Shown piece by piece: positions 15,048 through 24,497 of a DNA stretch of 64,000 nucleotides; within the stretch, counting starts at the first letter, position 1; every line of letters starts with the position of its first letter. The notes beneath the pieces were generated by a model. The model made no database searches, was not told where the DNA came from, and worked only from the letters and a program-made list of their open reading frames with translations. The position numbers and the translations under genes are program-made. Source of the DNA: AA29 sp041481445. Its GTDB lineage: Bacteria > Acidobacteriota > Vicinamibacteria > Fen-336. The stretch is taken from positions 1 to 64,000 of the forward strand of contig JBGPBV010000019.1 in assembly GCA_041481445.1 (NCBI GenBank). The letters run 5' to 3'.

Positions 15048-16358
15048 ATGAAGACCCAGATGACGCGCGCGTTCACCTTCGTGCTGGCCGGCGCGGTCGG
15101 CGCCGGCCTCGCCCTGGGCGGAGTCGCCGGGGTGGCGTGCCGCCGCGCCGAGTCACCCTCGCCGGGCGCCGCCTCCGCCTCGCCGGCCCGCCAGGTCGCC
15201 TACTACCGGTCGCCCATGGACCCGGCCGTGCGTTCGGCGACGCCGGCCCGGGACGCCATGGGTATGGACTTCGTCCCCGTCTACGAGGACGAGCTGCCGA
15301 CGGGCGGCATCGCCGGCCGGGCGGTGGTCAACCTCTCGCCGGAGCGCCGCCGCGTCCTCGGCCTGCGCAGCGAGCCGGTCCGGCTCCTCTCCCTCGAGCG
15401 CACGATCCGCACGGTGGGCCTCGTCGCTCCCGACGAGCGGCGCCTGCACCACGTCCACACGAAGTTCGAGGCCTACGTCGAGCACCTCTACGTGGACTAC
15501 ACGGGGAAGTTCGTGCGGAAGGGCGAGCCGCTGGCCTCCCTCTACAGTCCCGAGCTGTTGGCCACCCAACAGGAGTACCTGCTGGCCTACCGCGCCCAGC
15601 AGCAGCTCGCCTCGAGCGCCATCCCGTCGGTGGCGCGCGGCGGCGTCGACCTGCTGGAGGCGGCCCGCCAGCGCCTGCTCCTCTGGGACATCCGCCCCGC
15701 CGACATCGCACGGCTGGAAGAAGCGGGCGAGGTGCGCCGCACCCTCGACATCTACTCGCCGGTCAGCGGCTACGTCACCGAGAAGATGGCGCTGCACGGC
15801 ATGCGCGTCACCCCCGCGGACACCCTCTTCGACATCGCGGACCTGAGCCACCTCTGGGTGCTGGCCGACGTGTACGAGGCCGACCTGTCCGCGGTGCGGG
15901 TCGGGATGCCGGCGGAGCTGGGCCTCTCCTACCTGCCCGGCCGGACCTGGGGCGGGGCCGTCACCTACATCGCGCCCACTGTCGAGGAGAAGACCCGCAC
16001 GATCAAGGTGCGCGTCGAGGTCGACAACTCGGACGGCGAGCTCAAGCCGGGGATGTTCGCGGACGTGGCCTTGAAGACGGCGCTCGGCCGGGGCCTGATG
16101 GCGCCGGAGAGCGCGCTGCTCAAGACCGGAGAGCGGACGCTCGTGTTCGTCGACCACGGAGACGGCCGCCTCGAGCCGCGAGAGGTGCAGGTCGGAGCCA
16201 AGGTGGCGGAGGGCGTGCAGGTGGTGGGCGGGCTCTCGGAAGGCGAGCGCGTGGTCACCGCCGCCAACTTCCTCCTCGACTCCGAGTCCAGCCTCAAGGC
16301 CGCCCTGGCCGTGCTCTCTCCCGCCCCGCCCCCGTCCGCGGGCGCGCGCGCCCACTGA
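15048..16358 (+). CDS. cusB: Periplasmic adaptor of a heavy-metal RND efflux system (CusB family)
   Basis: 436 aa; GAGGACGC before the ATG, 7 bp after cusC. An N-terminal lipoprotein-like or signal region (VAGVACRR, possible lipobox cysteine) is followed by a heavy-metal-binding domain, YYRSPMDPAVRSATPARDAMGM (shown by its ends and Met/Asp positions, residues about 51-72). Barrel-sandwich and alpha-hairpin sections follow (YVEHLYVDYTGKFVRKGEPL). The adaptor bridges the pump and the outer-membrane channel and may hand Cu(I)/Ag(I) to the pump. The metal specificity is inferred from the family. Confidence 0.87.
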   Translation: MKTQMTRAFTFVLAGAVGAGLALGGVAGVACRRAESPSPGAASASPARQVAYYRSPMDPAVRSATPARDAMGMDFVPVYEDELPTGGIAGRAVVNLSPERRRVLGLRSEPVRLLSLERTIRTVGLVAPDERRLHHVHTKFEAYVEHLYVDYTGKFVRKGEPLASLYSPELLATQQEYLLAYRAQQQLASSAIPSVARGGVDLLEAARQRLLLWDIRPADIARLEEAGEVRRTLDIYSPVSGYVTEKMALHGMRVTPADTLFDIADLSHLWVLADVYEADLSAVRVGMPAELGLSYLPGRTWGGAVTYIAPTVEEKTRTIKVRVEVDNSDGELKPGMFADVALKTALGRGLMAPESALLKTGERTLVFVDHGDGRLEPREVQVGAKVAEGVQVVGGLSEGERVVTAANFLLDSESSLKAALAVLSPAPPPSAGARAH

Positions 16359-16367
16359 GAGGGGATC

Positions 16368-19300
16368 ATGATCCGGTCCATCATCCGCTTCAGCGCGAGC
16401 AACCGGCTGCTCGTGCTCACGGCCACGGCGGTGGCGGTGGGCTACGGCCTCTACACCGTGCGCCACATGCCGGTGGACGCCATCCCCGACCTCTCGGACA
16501 CGCAGGTCATCGTCTACTCGCGCTGGGACCGCAGCCCCGACATCATGGAGGACCAGGTCACCTACCCCATCGTGACCGCTCTCCTCGGCGCGCCCGGCGT
16601 CAAGTCCATACGCGGCTTCTCCGATTTCGGCTTCAGCTACGTCTACGTGATCTTCAAGGACGGCACCGACATCTACTGGGCCCGCAGCCGGGTGCTGGAG
16701 TACCTGAGCAAGATCCAGACCCAGCTGCCTCCGGGCGTGCGCACCGAGCTGGGGCCGGACGCCACCGGCGTGGGCTGGGTGTTCCAGTACGCGCTGGTCG
16801 ACGAGAGCGGCCAGCATTCGCTGGCCGACCTGCGGACGTTCCAGGACTGGAACCTCCGCTATCGGCTCCAATCGGTGCCGGGGGTGGCCGAGGTCGCCTC
16901 CGTGGGCGGCTTCGTCCAGCAGTACCAGGTCACCGTCGATCCCAACCGGCTCAAGGCCTACGACCTCGCCATCATGCAGGTCGCGGACGCCGTGCGCGCC
17001 AGCAACAACGAGGTCGGAGGCCGCCTCCTGGAGTTCTCCGGGCGCGAGTACATGGTGCGCGGCCGCGGCTACGTGAAGTCCACGGCCGACCTCGAGCAGA
17101 TCGTCCTGAAGACGGACGAGCGCGGCACGCCGGTGCTGCTCCGCGACGTGGGACAGGTGTCCCTCGGTCCCGAGATCCGGCGCGGGGTGAGCGACGTCGA
17201 CGGGCAGGGCGACGTCGTGGGCGGCATCGTCGTGATGCGGCACGGCGAGAACGCGCGGGCCGTCATCGAGCGGGTCAAGGAGCGCCTGAGGGAAGTCGAG
17301 CCCTCGCTGCCCAGGGGCGTGCGGGTGGTGGCCACCTACGACCGCTCGGAGCTGATCCAGCGCTCCATCGACACGCTGAAGCACGAGCTGGCCCTGGAGA
17401 TGGCCATCGTGAGCCTGGTCATCCTGGTCTTCCTGTGGCACATCCCTTCCGCCATCGTCCCCATCATCACCATCCCCGTCTCCGTGCTCCTCGCCTTCAT
17501 CCCCATGAGCTTCATGGGCATCTCCTCCAACATCATGTCGCTGGCCGGGATCGCCATCTCCATCGGCGTGCTCGTGGACGGCGCCATCGTGGAAGTGGAG
17601 AACGCCTACAAGAAGCTCGAGCTGTGGGAGCACGGCGGCCGGCAGGGCGACTTCCACAAGGTCAGGCTGGACGCGCTGCTCGAGGTGGGACCGTCCGTCT
17701 TCTTCTCGCTGCTCGTGATCGCCGTCGCCTTCCTGCCCATCTTCACGCTGGTGGACCAGGAAGGACGACTCTTCCGGCCCCTGGCCTGGACCAAGAACCT
17801 GGCCATGTTCATCGCCGCCTTCCTGGCCCTCACTCTCGACCCCGCGCTGCGCATGCTCTTCGCGCGGATGGACTTCGTCCATTTCCGGCCGCGCGCGCTG
17901 AGCTGGCTCGTCAACCAGGTCACGGTCGGCCGCTACTACCCCGAGGAGAAGCACCCGATCAGCCGCGTGCTCTTTCGCGCCTACGAGCCTCTCTGCCGGC
18001 TCGTCCTGCGGCACCCCCGGGCCACCGTCGCCGCCGCCGTCCTCGTCGTCGCCACCACCGTGCCCGTGTACCTCCGGCTCGGGCACGAGTTCATGCCTCC
18101 GCTCAACGAGGGCACGATCCTCTACATGCCCACCACCCTGCCCGGCCTGAGCGTCACCGAGGCCAGCCGCATCCTGCAGGTGCAGGACGGGATCCTGAAG
18201 GCGTTCCCCGAAGTGGAGCGCGTGTTCGGAAAGGCGGGGCGGGCCGAGACCTCCACCGACCCCGCGCCGTTCTCCATGATGGAGACGACGGTCGTCTTGA
18301 GGCCGCACGACCAGTGGCGGCCCAGGGAGCGCTGGTACTCGTCCTGGGCGCCGGAATGGCTCCGGGCCGCCGTTCTCCGGGAGATCTGGCCCGATCGCCT
18401 GTCCTGGGACGAGCTGGTCGCGGAGATGGACAAGAAGCTGCGCATCCCCGGCACCACCAACGCCTGGACGATGCCCATCAAGGCGCGCATCGACATGCTG
18501 ACCACCGGCGTGCGCACGCCCGTCGGCATCAAGGTGTACGGGGCCGACCTCAACAAGATCGAGGCCATCGGCCGGCAGCTCGAGGGCGCGCTCCAGGGCA
18601 TCCGGGGCACGCGCAGCGTCTACGCGGAGCGCGTGGCCGGCGGGTACTTCGTGGACTTCGACCTCCGGCGCGACGCGCTGGCGCGCTACGGGACCACCGT
18701 GGCCCAGGCCCAGGACGTCATCATGTCCGCGGTCGGGGGCGAGAACGTCTCCACGACCATCGAGGGCCGCGCGCGTTTCCCGGTGAACGTCCGCTATCCG
18801 CGCGAGCTGCGCGACAACCTGGAGGCGCTGGGGAGCGTGCTGGTCATGACCCCCTCCGGCGCGCAGGTCCCGCTGTCGCAGGTGGCGGACCTGAAGATGG
18901 TCACCGGGCCGGCCATGATCCGCGACGAGAACGGCCTGCTCGCCGGCTACGTCTACGTGGACATGACGGGGCGCGACATCGGGGGCTACGTGGACGAGGC
19001 CAAGGCGGTGGTGGCACGGGCGGTGACCCTCGAGCCGGGGTACTCGCTCGAGTGGAGCGGCCAGTACGAGAACATGCTGCGGGTGCGCGAGCGGCTCAAG
19101 CTCGTGGTGCCCATCACCGTCTTCACCATCTTCTTCCTGCTCTACCTGAACACCAGGTCGGCGGTGAAGGCGGGCCTCGTCATGCTGGCGGTGCCGTTCT
19201 CGGTGGTGGGCGCGGTCTGGCTCATGTGGGCGCTCGGCTACAACGTCTCCATCGCGGCCTGGGTCGGCATGATCGCCCTCATGGGCCTGGACGCGGAGAC

Positions 19301-19670
19301 GGGCGTGTTCATGCTCCTGTTCCTCGACCTCTCCTACGCGGAGGCCAGGGCGCGCGGGCAGCTCCGCACGCGCGCCGACCTGCACGAAGCCATCGTGCAC
19401 GGCGCGGTCAAGCGGGTGCGCCCCAAGATGATGACGGTGGCGGCGGCCATGATGGGCCTCATGCCCATCATGTGGTCGGCGGGCGCGGGCGCCGACGTGA
19501 TGAAGCGCGTGGCCGCGCCCATGGTGGGCGGCCTCGCCACCTCGTTCCTGATGGAGCTGCTCGTCTACCCCGCCCTCTACCTGCTGTGGAAGGCGAGCTC
19601 GGGGCGGCGGGACCGGTGGCCGGCCGCGGAGGGCCCAATGCCGGAGGCGGAAGTGGCGGTCATCGTCTAG
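16368..19670 (+). CDS. cusA: Heavy-metal RND efflux pump (CusA/HME family)
   Basis: 1100 aa, somewhat longer than the usual 1040-1050. Twelve membrane helices in the RND 1+6 / 1+5 arrangement. HME family landmarks are HMPVDAIPDLSDTQVIVYS near residue 35, SKIQTQLPPGV, and KARIDMLTTGVRTPVG with the porter-domain methionine. The insert after helix 6 (around residues 410-560) is longer than in E. coli CusA. The WVGMIALMGLDAETGVFM segment carries acidic relay residues. It uses the proton-motive force to expel metal ions, probably Cu(I)/Ag(I), through CusBC. Last gene of the CBA operon. Confidence 0.9.
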   Translation: MIRSIIRFSASNRLLVLTATAVAVGYGLYTVRHMPVDAIPDLSDTQVIVYSRWDRSPDIMEDQVTYPIVTALLGAPGVKSIRGFSDFGFSYVYVIFKDGTDIYWARSRVLEYLSKIQTQLPPGVRTELGPDATGVGWVFQYALVDESGQHSLADLRTFQDWNLRYRLQSVPGVAEVASVGGFVQQYQVTVDPNRLKAYDLAIMQVADAVRASNNEVGGRLLEFSGREYMVRGRGYVKSTADLEQIVLKTDERGTPVLLRDVGQVSLGPEIRRGVSDVDGQGDVVGGIVVMRHGENARAVIERVKERLREVEPSLPRGVRVVATYDRSELIQRSIDTLKHELALEMAIVSLVILVFLWHIPSAIVPIITIPVSVLLAFIPMSFMGISSNIMSLAGIAISIGVLVDGAIVEVENAYKKLELWEHGGRQGDFHKVRLDALLEVGPSVFFSLLVIAVAFLPIFTLVDQEGRLFRPLAWTKNLAMFIAAFLALTLDPALRMLFARMDFVHFRPRALSWLVNQVTVGRYYPEEKHPISRVLFRAYEPLCRLVLRHPRATVAAAVLVVATTVPVYLRLGHEFMPPLNEGTILYMPTTLPGLSVTEASRILQVQDGILKAFPEVERVFGKAGRAETSTDPAPFSMMETTVVLRPHDQWRPRERWYSSWAPEWLRAAVLREIWPDRLSWDELVAEMDKKLRIPGTTNAWTMPIKARIDMLTTGVRTPVGIKVYGADLNKIEAIGRQLEGALQGIRGTRSVYAERVAGGYFVDFDLRRDALARYGTTVAQAQDVIMSAVGGENVSTTIEGRARFPVNVRYPRELRDNLEALGSVLVMTPSGAQVPLSQVADLKMVTGPAMIRDENGLLAGYVYVDMTGRDIGGYVDEAKAVVARAVTLEPGYSLEWSGQYENMLRVRERLKLVVPITVFTIFFLLYLNTRSAVKAGLVMLAVPFSVVGAVWLMWALGYNVSIAAWVGMIALMGLDAETGVFMLLFLDLSYAEARARGQLRTRADLHEAIVHGAVKRVRPKMMTVAAAMMGLMPIMWSAGAGADVMKRVAAPMVGGLATSFLMELLVYPALYLLWKASSGRRDRWPAAEGPMPEAEVAVIV

Positions 19671-19730
19671 AATCCCACGTCCCTCTCCGCCCATCGCGGC
19701 GCGGATCGAGGATGACTCTGGAGGACACTC

Positions 19731-20075
19731 ATGAACCGAACGCATGTCCTGGCCGGGGCCGCCCTGGCCGCCCTGATCCTCGCCACGCCCTCCGCGAATG
19801 CCGCCACGCCGGACGGCAAGCAGGTCTTCCAGGGCCAGAAGTGCGACATGTGCCACGCGGTCAGCTCGGCCGGGATCACCCCCACGGGCAAGATCAAGGC
19901 CCCCGACCTCACCGACGTCGCTTCCAAGGAGGACGCCGCCTTCCTGACCAAGTTCCTCAAGAAGGAGGCGGACAAGAACGGCAAGAAGCACATCAAGGCG
20001 TTCACGGGCACCGACGAGGAGCTGGGAGCGCTCGTGGCCTGGCTCCAGAAGCAGACCAAGGCCGGGAAGAAGTAG
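19731..20075 (+). CDS. Small monoheme cytochrome c
   Basis: 114 aa; GGAGG before the ATG. Signal peptide to ANAA (residue 25), one heme motif CDMCH at about residues 40-44, and methionine/lysine-rich helices typical of class I cytochromes c, although the usual Met ligand is not obvious (candidates are few after the CXXCH). Highly lysine-rich C-terminus. A soluble periplasmic electron carrier, 60 bp after cusA. It may be a separate transcription unit. Confidence 0.85.
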   Translation: MNRTHVLAGAALAALILATPSANAATPDGKQVFQGQKCDMCHAVSSAGITPTGKIKAPDLTDVASKEDAAFLTKFLKKEADKNGKKHIKAFTGTDEELGALVAWLQKQTKAGKK

Positions 20076-20094
20076 CGCCCGCCCGGACCGGGGA

Positions 20095-20580
20095 CTAGCC
20101 GAGGCGCCGGACGTGGACGGCGCGCGCGATGGAGAGCTGGAGCGCGATGGTGGTCTGGCCGACGCGCACGACCGCCGCCGGCCGTGACTGCTCCAGGCAG
20201 ACCTCCGCCCCCGGGGCCAGGCCGAGGTGCGAGAGCTTGAGCCGCATGGCCGCGTCGGCGGAGCTCACCGAGAGCACAGTGCCCCACTCGCCCGCGCGCA
20301 GGTGGTCCAGCGTGCGGACGGGATGCGCGTCCGGGGCCGACCGCCGGCGCCACCACTCGCGCAGGGCCCGCAGCCCGTCGACGAGGCGCGAGCGGCGCGG
20401 GAACTGGTAGCCGCACCGCGGACAGCGGACGACGTCGTCGCAGCCCACCGCGATCGGGCAGGACGCGCAGACCTGTCCGCCATGCGTGAAGCGCAGGCCG
20501 CAGAGCGCGCAGGCGAACGCGTCCTCGGAGGGCGCGGCCGCCCCGAACGAGTACCGGCGCGGGGCCGGGGGGCCCGTCAC
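20095..20580 (-). CDS. feoA: FeoA-domain protein with an N-terminal cysteine-rich (zinc-ribbon-like) extension
   Basis: 161 aa; GTG start overlapping the feoB stop (GTGA). The C-terminal 80 residues (from about HLRAGEWGTVLSV to IARAVHVRRLG) are an SH3-like FeoA domain. The N-terminal part has cysteines at residues 24, 27, 38, 41, 47, 53 and 56 (CALC, CASC, GC, CPRC), enough for a zinc ribbon or an iron-sulfur centre. Ordinary FeoA is about 75-80 aa, so this is a domain fusion. FeoA supports FeoB in Fe(II) uptake. The cysteine module could sense iron or redox (inference). Confidence 0.85.
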   Translation of the reverse strand: MTGPPAPRRYSFGAAAPSEDAFACALCGLRFTHGGQVCASCPIAVGCDDVVRCPRCGYQFPRRSRLVDGLRALREWWRRRSAPDAHPVRTLDHLRAGEWGTVLSVSSADAAMRLKLSHLGLAPGAEVCLEQSRPAAVVRVGQTTIALQLSIARAVHVRRLG

Positions 20581-22571
20581 GGCCGTCCTCCGCCGAGGAG
20601 GAGGTTCAGCGCCGTCCCCACCCCGATGGCGAAGGGCATGATGAAGGCGGCCACCGCCAGCGCCGTCCGCCACCCGCGCTCCTTGACGATCATGAAGAAG
20701 TTCGCGATGCAGGGGATGAACAGCGTGATGGTGACGGCGGCCACCAGGGCCTGCACGGCGTCGAGGCGGCCGGCGCGAGCCAGCGCGTAGAGCCCGGCCG
20801 CCCCGAAGTCGCGCCGCAGGAACCCCACCACGAACGCCCCCGCCGCCTCCGGAGGCAGTCCGAGCAGCCCCGAGACCACCGGGGCGGCCAGCCGTTGCAT
20901 CCCGCCCAGCAGGTGGAGGCGGTCGCCCACGAACAGGATGAGCGTGCCGAGCACGAACAGGGGCACCGCCTCCTTCAGGTACCACTCGATCCGGCCCAGC
21001 GTCTTCACCGCGATGTTGCCCAGGCGGGGCAGGCGCAGCGGCGGCAGCTCGAGCACGAAGTCGGTGCTGCGGCCGGGCAGGACGATCGCGGCCAGGCGGC
21101 CGACGGCCAGGATCACCGACACCACCACCAGCACCCAGAGCACGAACGCGGCCGGGGTGAGGGGCCCGAGCAGGGCCAGGATCACCGTGAGCTGCGCCGA
21201 GCAGGGCACCCCCAGCGCGAGGAGCAGGATGACGATGAGGCGCTCCTTCGGCGTCTCCAGGATGCGCGTGGTGAGGGTGGCCATCGTGTCGCAGCCCAGG
21301 CCGAGGACCATCGGCAGCACCGCCTTGCCGTTGAGGCCCATGCGGCGGAAGAGGCCGTCCACCATCACCGCCAGCCGCGGCAGGTACCCGGAGTCCTCCA
21401 GGGCCCCGAAGGCGACGAAGAACGTGCCCACGATCGGCAGCACGAGGGCGAGCGAATAGGTGAGCGCCATCGTGACGAGGCCGTAGGGGCCGACGATGAG
21501 GTCCTGGGCGAAGGTCCAGGGCAGGAGGCGGCGCACGGCCCAGGTCACGAACGGGTTCACGATGCGGCCGAACAGGCCGTCCTCGAAGAGGTCGACGAGG
21601 GTGCCCGCGCCGAACACGCCGACGAAGAGGTAGGCCAGCCCGAGCACGACGGCGAGCACCGGATATCCCCACACCGGATGCGTGGCCAGCCGCTCCGCCT
21701 GCGCGGCCAGGCGCCGGCCGCGGACGGCGCGCCCGCGCTGGCTCGTCCCGGCCACCTCGCGCGCGAGCGCGCCCGCCACCGCCTGGCGCGCCTCGTGGAT
21801 CGCATAGGCCACCGGCTCCGGCAGCGCGCGGGCCAGGCGCCGCCGCTCCTCCTCCACCCGGGTCCGCGCGTCCCCGGCCGCGCCGGGGAGTCCCACCGCG
21901 TGCGCCCCGTCCGTCGCCAGCAGCATCAGGGCGAGGGCGCGCGGGGCGATGGAGGCGGCGGGCAGCAAGGGTTCGAGCGCGGTGACGGCGTCCTCGACCG
22001 TCTCGGGGTAGCCGACCCGCGCGTGCCCGGGACGCGCCTGGGAGAGGGCGGCGCGAAGGGCGTCGATCCCCTCGCCACGGATGGCGACCGTCGGCACCAC
22101 CGGGACTCCCAGGCGGGCGGAGAGCCGCTCGACGTCGATGGCCAGCCCGCGCTCGCCCGCCTCGTCCATCATGTTGAGGCAGAGCACGTGCGGCAGCGCC
22201 ATCTCCGCCAGGGCCAGCGCGAGCAGGAGCACCCGCTCGAGGTTCTTGGCGTCCCCCACGATCACGACCGCTCCCGCCTCGCCCGAGAGCAGGATGTCGC
22301 GAGTGACACGCTCGTCCTCCGAGAGCGGCACGAACGAGGCCGCCCCCGGGGTGTCGACGACGGCGGCGCGCCGGCCCCGCAGCGTCAGTCCGGCCCGCGT
22401 GACCTCGACCGTCGTGCCCGGATAGTTGGAGACGGTGGCATACGTGCCGGTGAGCGCGCCGAACAGCGCGCTCTTGCCGACGTTGGGGTTGCCGACGAGG
22501 ATCACTCCGCGGATGGGCTCGGGCCCGCCGTCGTCCGTCTCACGCGGAACCGCCACGTCGATCGAAGCCAT
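20577..22571 (-). CDS. feoB: Ferrous iron transporter FeoB
   Basis: 664 aa. The N-terminal G domain has GNPNVGKS (residues 27-34), a switch region with NYPGTT, DTPG (G3) and NMMDEA (G4-like). The membrane part (about residues 285-660) has the two FeoB gate/Nucleos recognition repeats with GLGCDT and LRRDFGAAGL. It imports Fe(II) across the inner membrane. The ATG at 22571 lacks a clear ribosome site. It is upstream of and coupled to the FeoA-like gene. Sigma-54-like promoters and two phased 13-bp sites lie upstream, suggesting anaerobic or redox control. Confidence 0.92.
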   Translation of the reverse strand: MASIDVAVPRETDDGGPEPIRGVILVGNPNVGKSALFGALTGTYATVSNYPGTTVEVTRAGLTLRGRRAAVVDTPGAASFVPLSEDERVTRDILLSGEAGAVVIVGDAKNLERVLLLALALAEMALPHVLCLNMMDEAGERGLAIDVERLSARLGVPVVPTVAIRGEGIDALRAALSQARPGHARVGYPETVEDAVTALEPLLPAASIAPRALALMLLATDGAHAVGLPGAAGDARTRVEEERRRLARALPEPVAYAIHEARQAVAGALAREVAGTSQRGRAVRGRRLAAQAERLATHPVWGYPVLAVVLGLAYLFVGVFGAGTLVDLFEDGLFGRIVNPFVTWAVRRLLPWTFAQDLIVGPYGLVTMALTYSLALVLPIVGTFFVAFGALEDSGYLPRLAVMVDGLFRRMGLNGKAVLPMVLGLGCDTMATLTTRILETPKERLIVILLLALGVPCSAQLTVILALLGPLTPAAFVLWVLVVVSVILAVGRLAAIVLPGRSTDFVLELPPLRLPRLGNIAVKTLGRIEWYLKEAVPLFVLGTLILFVGDRLHLLGGMQRLAAPVVSGLLGLPPEAAGAFVVGFLRRDFGAAGLYALARAGRLDAVQALVAAVTITLFIPCIANFFMIVKERGWRTALAVAAFIMPFAIGVGTALNLLLGGGRP

Positions 22572-22588
22572 CGCTCGGCCGGTGACAC

Positions 22589-22642
22589 ATCAATCCGGGT
22601 GCCATCGGGCGCATCGCACGCGGCCAGCGCAAGTGATGGTCC
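22589..22642 (-). promoter_or_regulatory. Two alternative sigma-54-like promoters before feoB
   Basis: Minus strand. GGACC-ATCAC-TTGCG at 22642-22628 has correct GG-N10-GC spacing and would give a leader of about 45 bases. TGGCAC-CCGGA-TTGAT at 22604-22589 has a perfect -24 element but TTGA at -12, and would give a very short leader. The first is the better functional candidate. Confidence 0.45.
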
Positions 22643-22678
22643 GACAACGAACTTGAAGTCCGGTTTCAAGATCACCGG

Positions 22679-22721
22679 CGCAAGGGTTGCGTCGGTCCGG
22701 GGTCGGGACGTAGCGGTTGCG
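22679..22721. promoter_or_regulatory. Pair of 13-bp phased palindromic sites (putative enhancer, UAS)
   Basis: CGCAAGGGTTGCG (22679-22691) and CGTAGCGGTTGCG (22709-22721), 30 bp apart, in the 157-bp gap between feoB and the 3' end of a malic enzyme gene. They are about 60-105 bp upstream of the predicted feoB transcription start. A short inverted repeat, CTTGAA-N7-TTCAAG, is at 22652-22670. Confidence 0.6.
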
Positions 22722-22728
22722 TCGAGGA

Positions 22729-24489
22729 TCAGGGCCGATCCGCGCCCGTCGCCGCCGGCGCGATGGGGACGGAGTCCGGCGTCTCGGGGAGCGGGTCGAA
22801 GAGGGGGTACGACGGCTCCCAGCGCGCCTCCGCCACCGCGCGCGGGATGGCGGCATCGTCCAGGGCCAGGCCCACGCCGGCCTCGCGCGCCGCGCGGATC
22901 ACCGCCTCCGCGATCCGGGGCGTGATCTCGCGCAGGCGTGACAACGGCGGCAGGAGCCGGCCCTCCGCGCGCTCCCCCGGCGTCACTTCTTCCGCGAGCT
23001 GCGTGGCGGCGGCCCGGAACATGGCGGGAGTGACCTCGTAGGCCTTGCTCACGACCGCGCCCAGCGCCACCCCCGGGAACACGAAGACGGAGCTGAGCTG
23101 GCTGGCGACCGAAGTCGTCCCCTCGAAGTCGATGGTGGTGGCAGGAAGGCCGGTCGCGATCAGCGCGCGCCCCCCCGTCCAGGCCACCACGTCCTGCGGC
23201 CGTGCCTCCGCGCGCTCCTGCGGTGTCGAGAGGGGCAGGATCACCGGCCGCTCGACCACGGATCCGACCTGCTTCACGACGCCCTCGGTGAAGAGGCCGC
23301 CCCGTCCGGTCGTACCGACGAGGACGGTCGGGCGGAGCTGGCGGACCACCTCCGCCACTCCCCGCGCACCCTGGCCGAGCCCGTGATGCGCGGCCAGCGC
23401 GGCCGGCCACGCGACCTCGCGCTTGTGCGCGCCGAGGCCGCGGGCGCCCTCGACGACCAGCCCCTGGTGGTCGACGACGGCCACCGCGCTCGCGACGTCG
23501 TCGTGGGCCCGGCCCGACTGGACCAGGGCCTCGCGCACCACCCGCGCGATGCCCAGCCCGGGCGCGCCCGCGCCCGCGATCACGACCCGTTGCGCGGAGA
23601 GCGGACGGCCGGTGATCCGCGCCGCGGTCAGCAGCGCCGCCAGCACCGCCGCCCCCGTCCCCTGCACGTCGTCGTTGAAGGAAGGCAGGAGGCGTTGGTA
23701 GCGGTCGAGCACGCGCAGGGCGTTCGCCGGCTTGAGGTCCTCCCACTGCACAACGGCGTGGGGGAACCGGCGGTGGAGCGAGTGCACGAACTCCTCGACG
23801 AAGCCGTCGTACTCGGGGCCACGCAGCCGGGGCCAGCGCCAGCCGAGGTAGAGATCGTCGCCGAGGTGCCCGGCGTTGTCGGTGCCCACGTCCAGGCTGA
23901 TCGGGAGGACCTGCGCGGGATGGAGGCCGGCCGCCGCCGTGTAGAGAGCGGCCTTGCCGACGGGAAGGGCCAGGCCGCCCGCGCCCTGGTCGCCCAGGCC
24001 GAGCACCCTCTCGTTGTCGGTCACGACGACGAGACGGACGTCGGGATGGGGGGTGTTGGCGAGCACGGCGCCCATCCGCCCCTGGTGGGCGGGCGTGATC
24101 CAGAGGCCGCGGGCCCGCCGGAAGATGCGGCTGAACTCCTGGCAGGCCCGTCCGACGGTGGGCGCGTACACGATGGGCAGGAACTCGTCGAGGTGGTCCA
24201 CGAGCAGCCGGTGGAACAGGTGCTCGTTGCGGTCCTGGAGCGCGGCCAGGCCGATGTAGCGCTCGAGCGGGTCCTCCTTGCGGACGATGTTCGCGTAGGC
24301 GCGCCGTGCCTGCTGGTCCATCGTGCTCACCGCATCGGGCAACAGCCCCTCGAGCCCGAAGGCCGCCCGCTCGCTGCGCGTGAAGGCGGTGCCCTTGTTG
24401 AACAGGGGCTGGGTGAGGAGGCGGGCCCCCCGCAACGGCACCCCGAGGTGCAATCGGCCGTATTCCTTCCGGATCAGGTAGCGTTCCAT
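22729..24489 (-). CDS. NAD-type malic enzyme, divergent paralogue
   Basis: 586 aa from the ATG at 24489. It aligns end to end with the second malic enzyme of this window (46570-48321), including the tyrosine of YAPTVGRACQEF, LGLGDQGAGG, the metal-binding SFNDDVQGTG and the nucleotide loop GAGAPG. Several normally constant positions differ: STPQERAEA where SNPTSKSEA is usual, QWEDLKPANAL for QWEDFKKANAF, and GGLALPVGK for GGMGIPIGK. It may differ in kinetics or cofactor, or use another 2-hydroxyacid. Catalytic residues appear intact. It is 8 bp after the dihydroorotate-dehydrogenase-like gene, in one operon. Confidence 0.85.
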   Translation of the reverse strand: MERYLIRKEYGRLHLGVPLRGARLLTQPLFNKGTAFTRSERAAFGLEGLLPDAVSTMDQQARRAYANIVRKEDPLERYIGLAALQDRNEHLFHRLLVDHLDEFLPIVYAPTVGRACQEFSRIFRRARGLWITPAHQGRMGAVLANTPHPDVRLVVVTDNERVLGLGDQGAGGLALPVGKAALYTAAAGLHPAQVLPISLDVGTDNAGHLGDDLYLGWRWPRLRGPEYDGFVEEFVHSLHRRFPHAVVQWEDLKPANALRVLDRYQRLLPSFNDDVQGTGAAVLAALLTAARITGRPLSAQRVVIAGAGAPGLGIARVVREALVQSGRAHDDVASAVAVVDHQGLVVEGARGLGAHKREVAWPAALAAHHGLGQGARGVAEVVRQLRPTVLVGTTGRGGLFTEGVVKQVGSVVERPVILPLSTPQERAEARPQDVVAWTGGRALIATGLPATTIDFEGTTSVASQLSSVFVFPGVALGAVVSKAYEVTPAMFRAAATQLAEEVTPGERAEGRLLPPLSRLREITPRIAEAVIRAAREAGVGLALDDAAIPRAVAEARWEPSYPLFDPLPETPDSVPIAPAATGADRP

Positions 24490-24497
24490 GCTCGTCC

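Noticed and set aside
15137..20098. Very long open frames (1600+ codons) on both strands across the cus genes
   Set aside because: They are antisense or shifted copies of cusB and cusA. Their proteins are Arg/Pro/Gly/His-rich low-complexity chains, as expected in high-GC DNA with few stop codons.
22729..24489. Pseudogene status of the divergent malic enzyme
   Set aside because: The frame is intact over full length and catalytic tyrosine, lysine and metal-binding aspartates are retained. It has a plausible operon and promoter.
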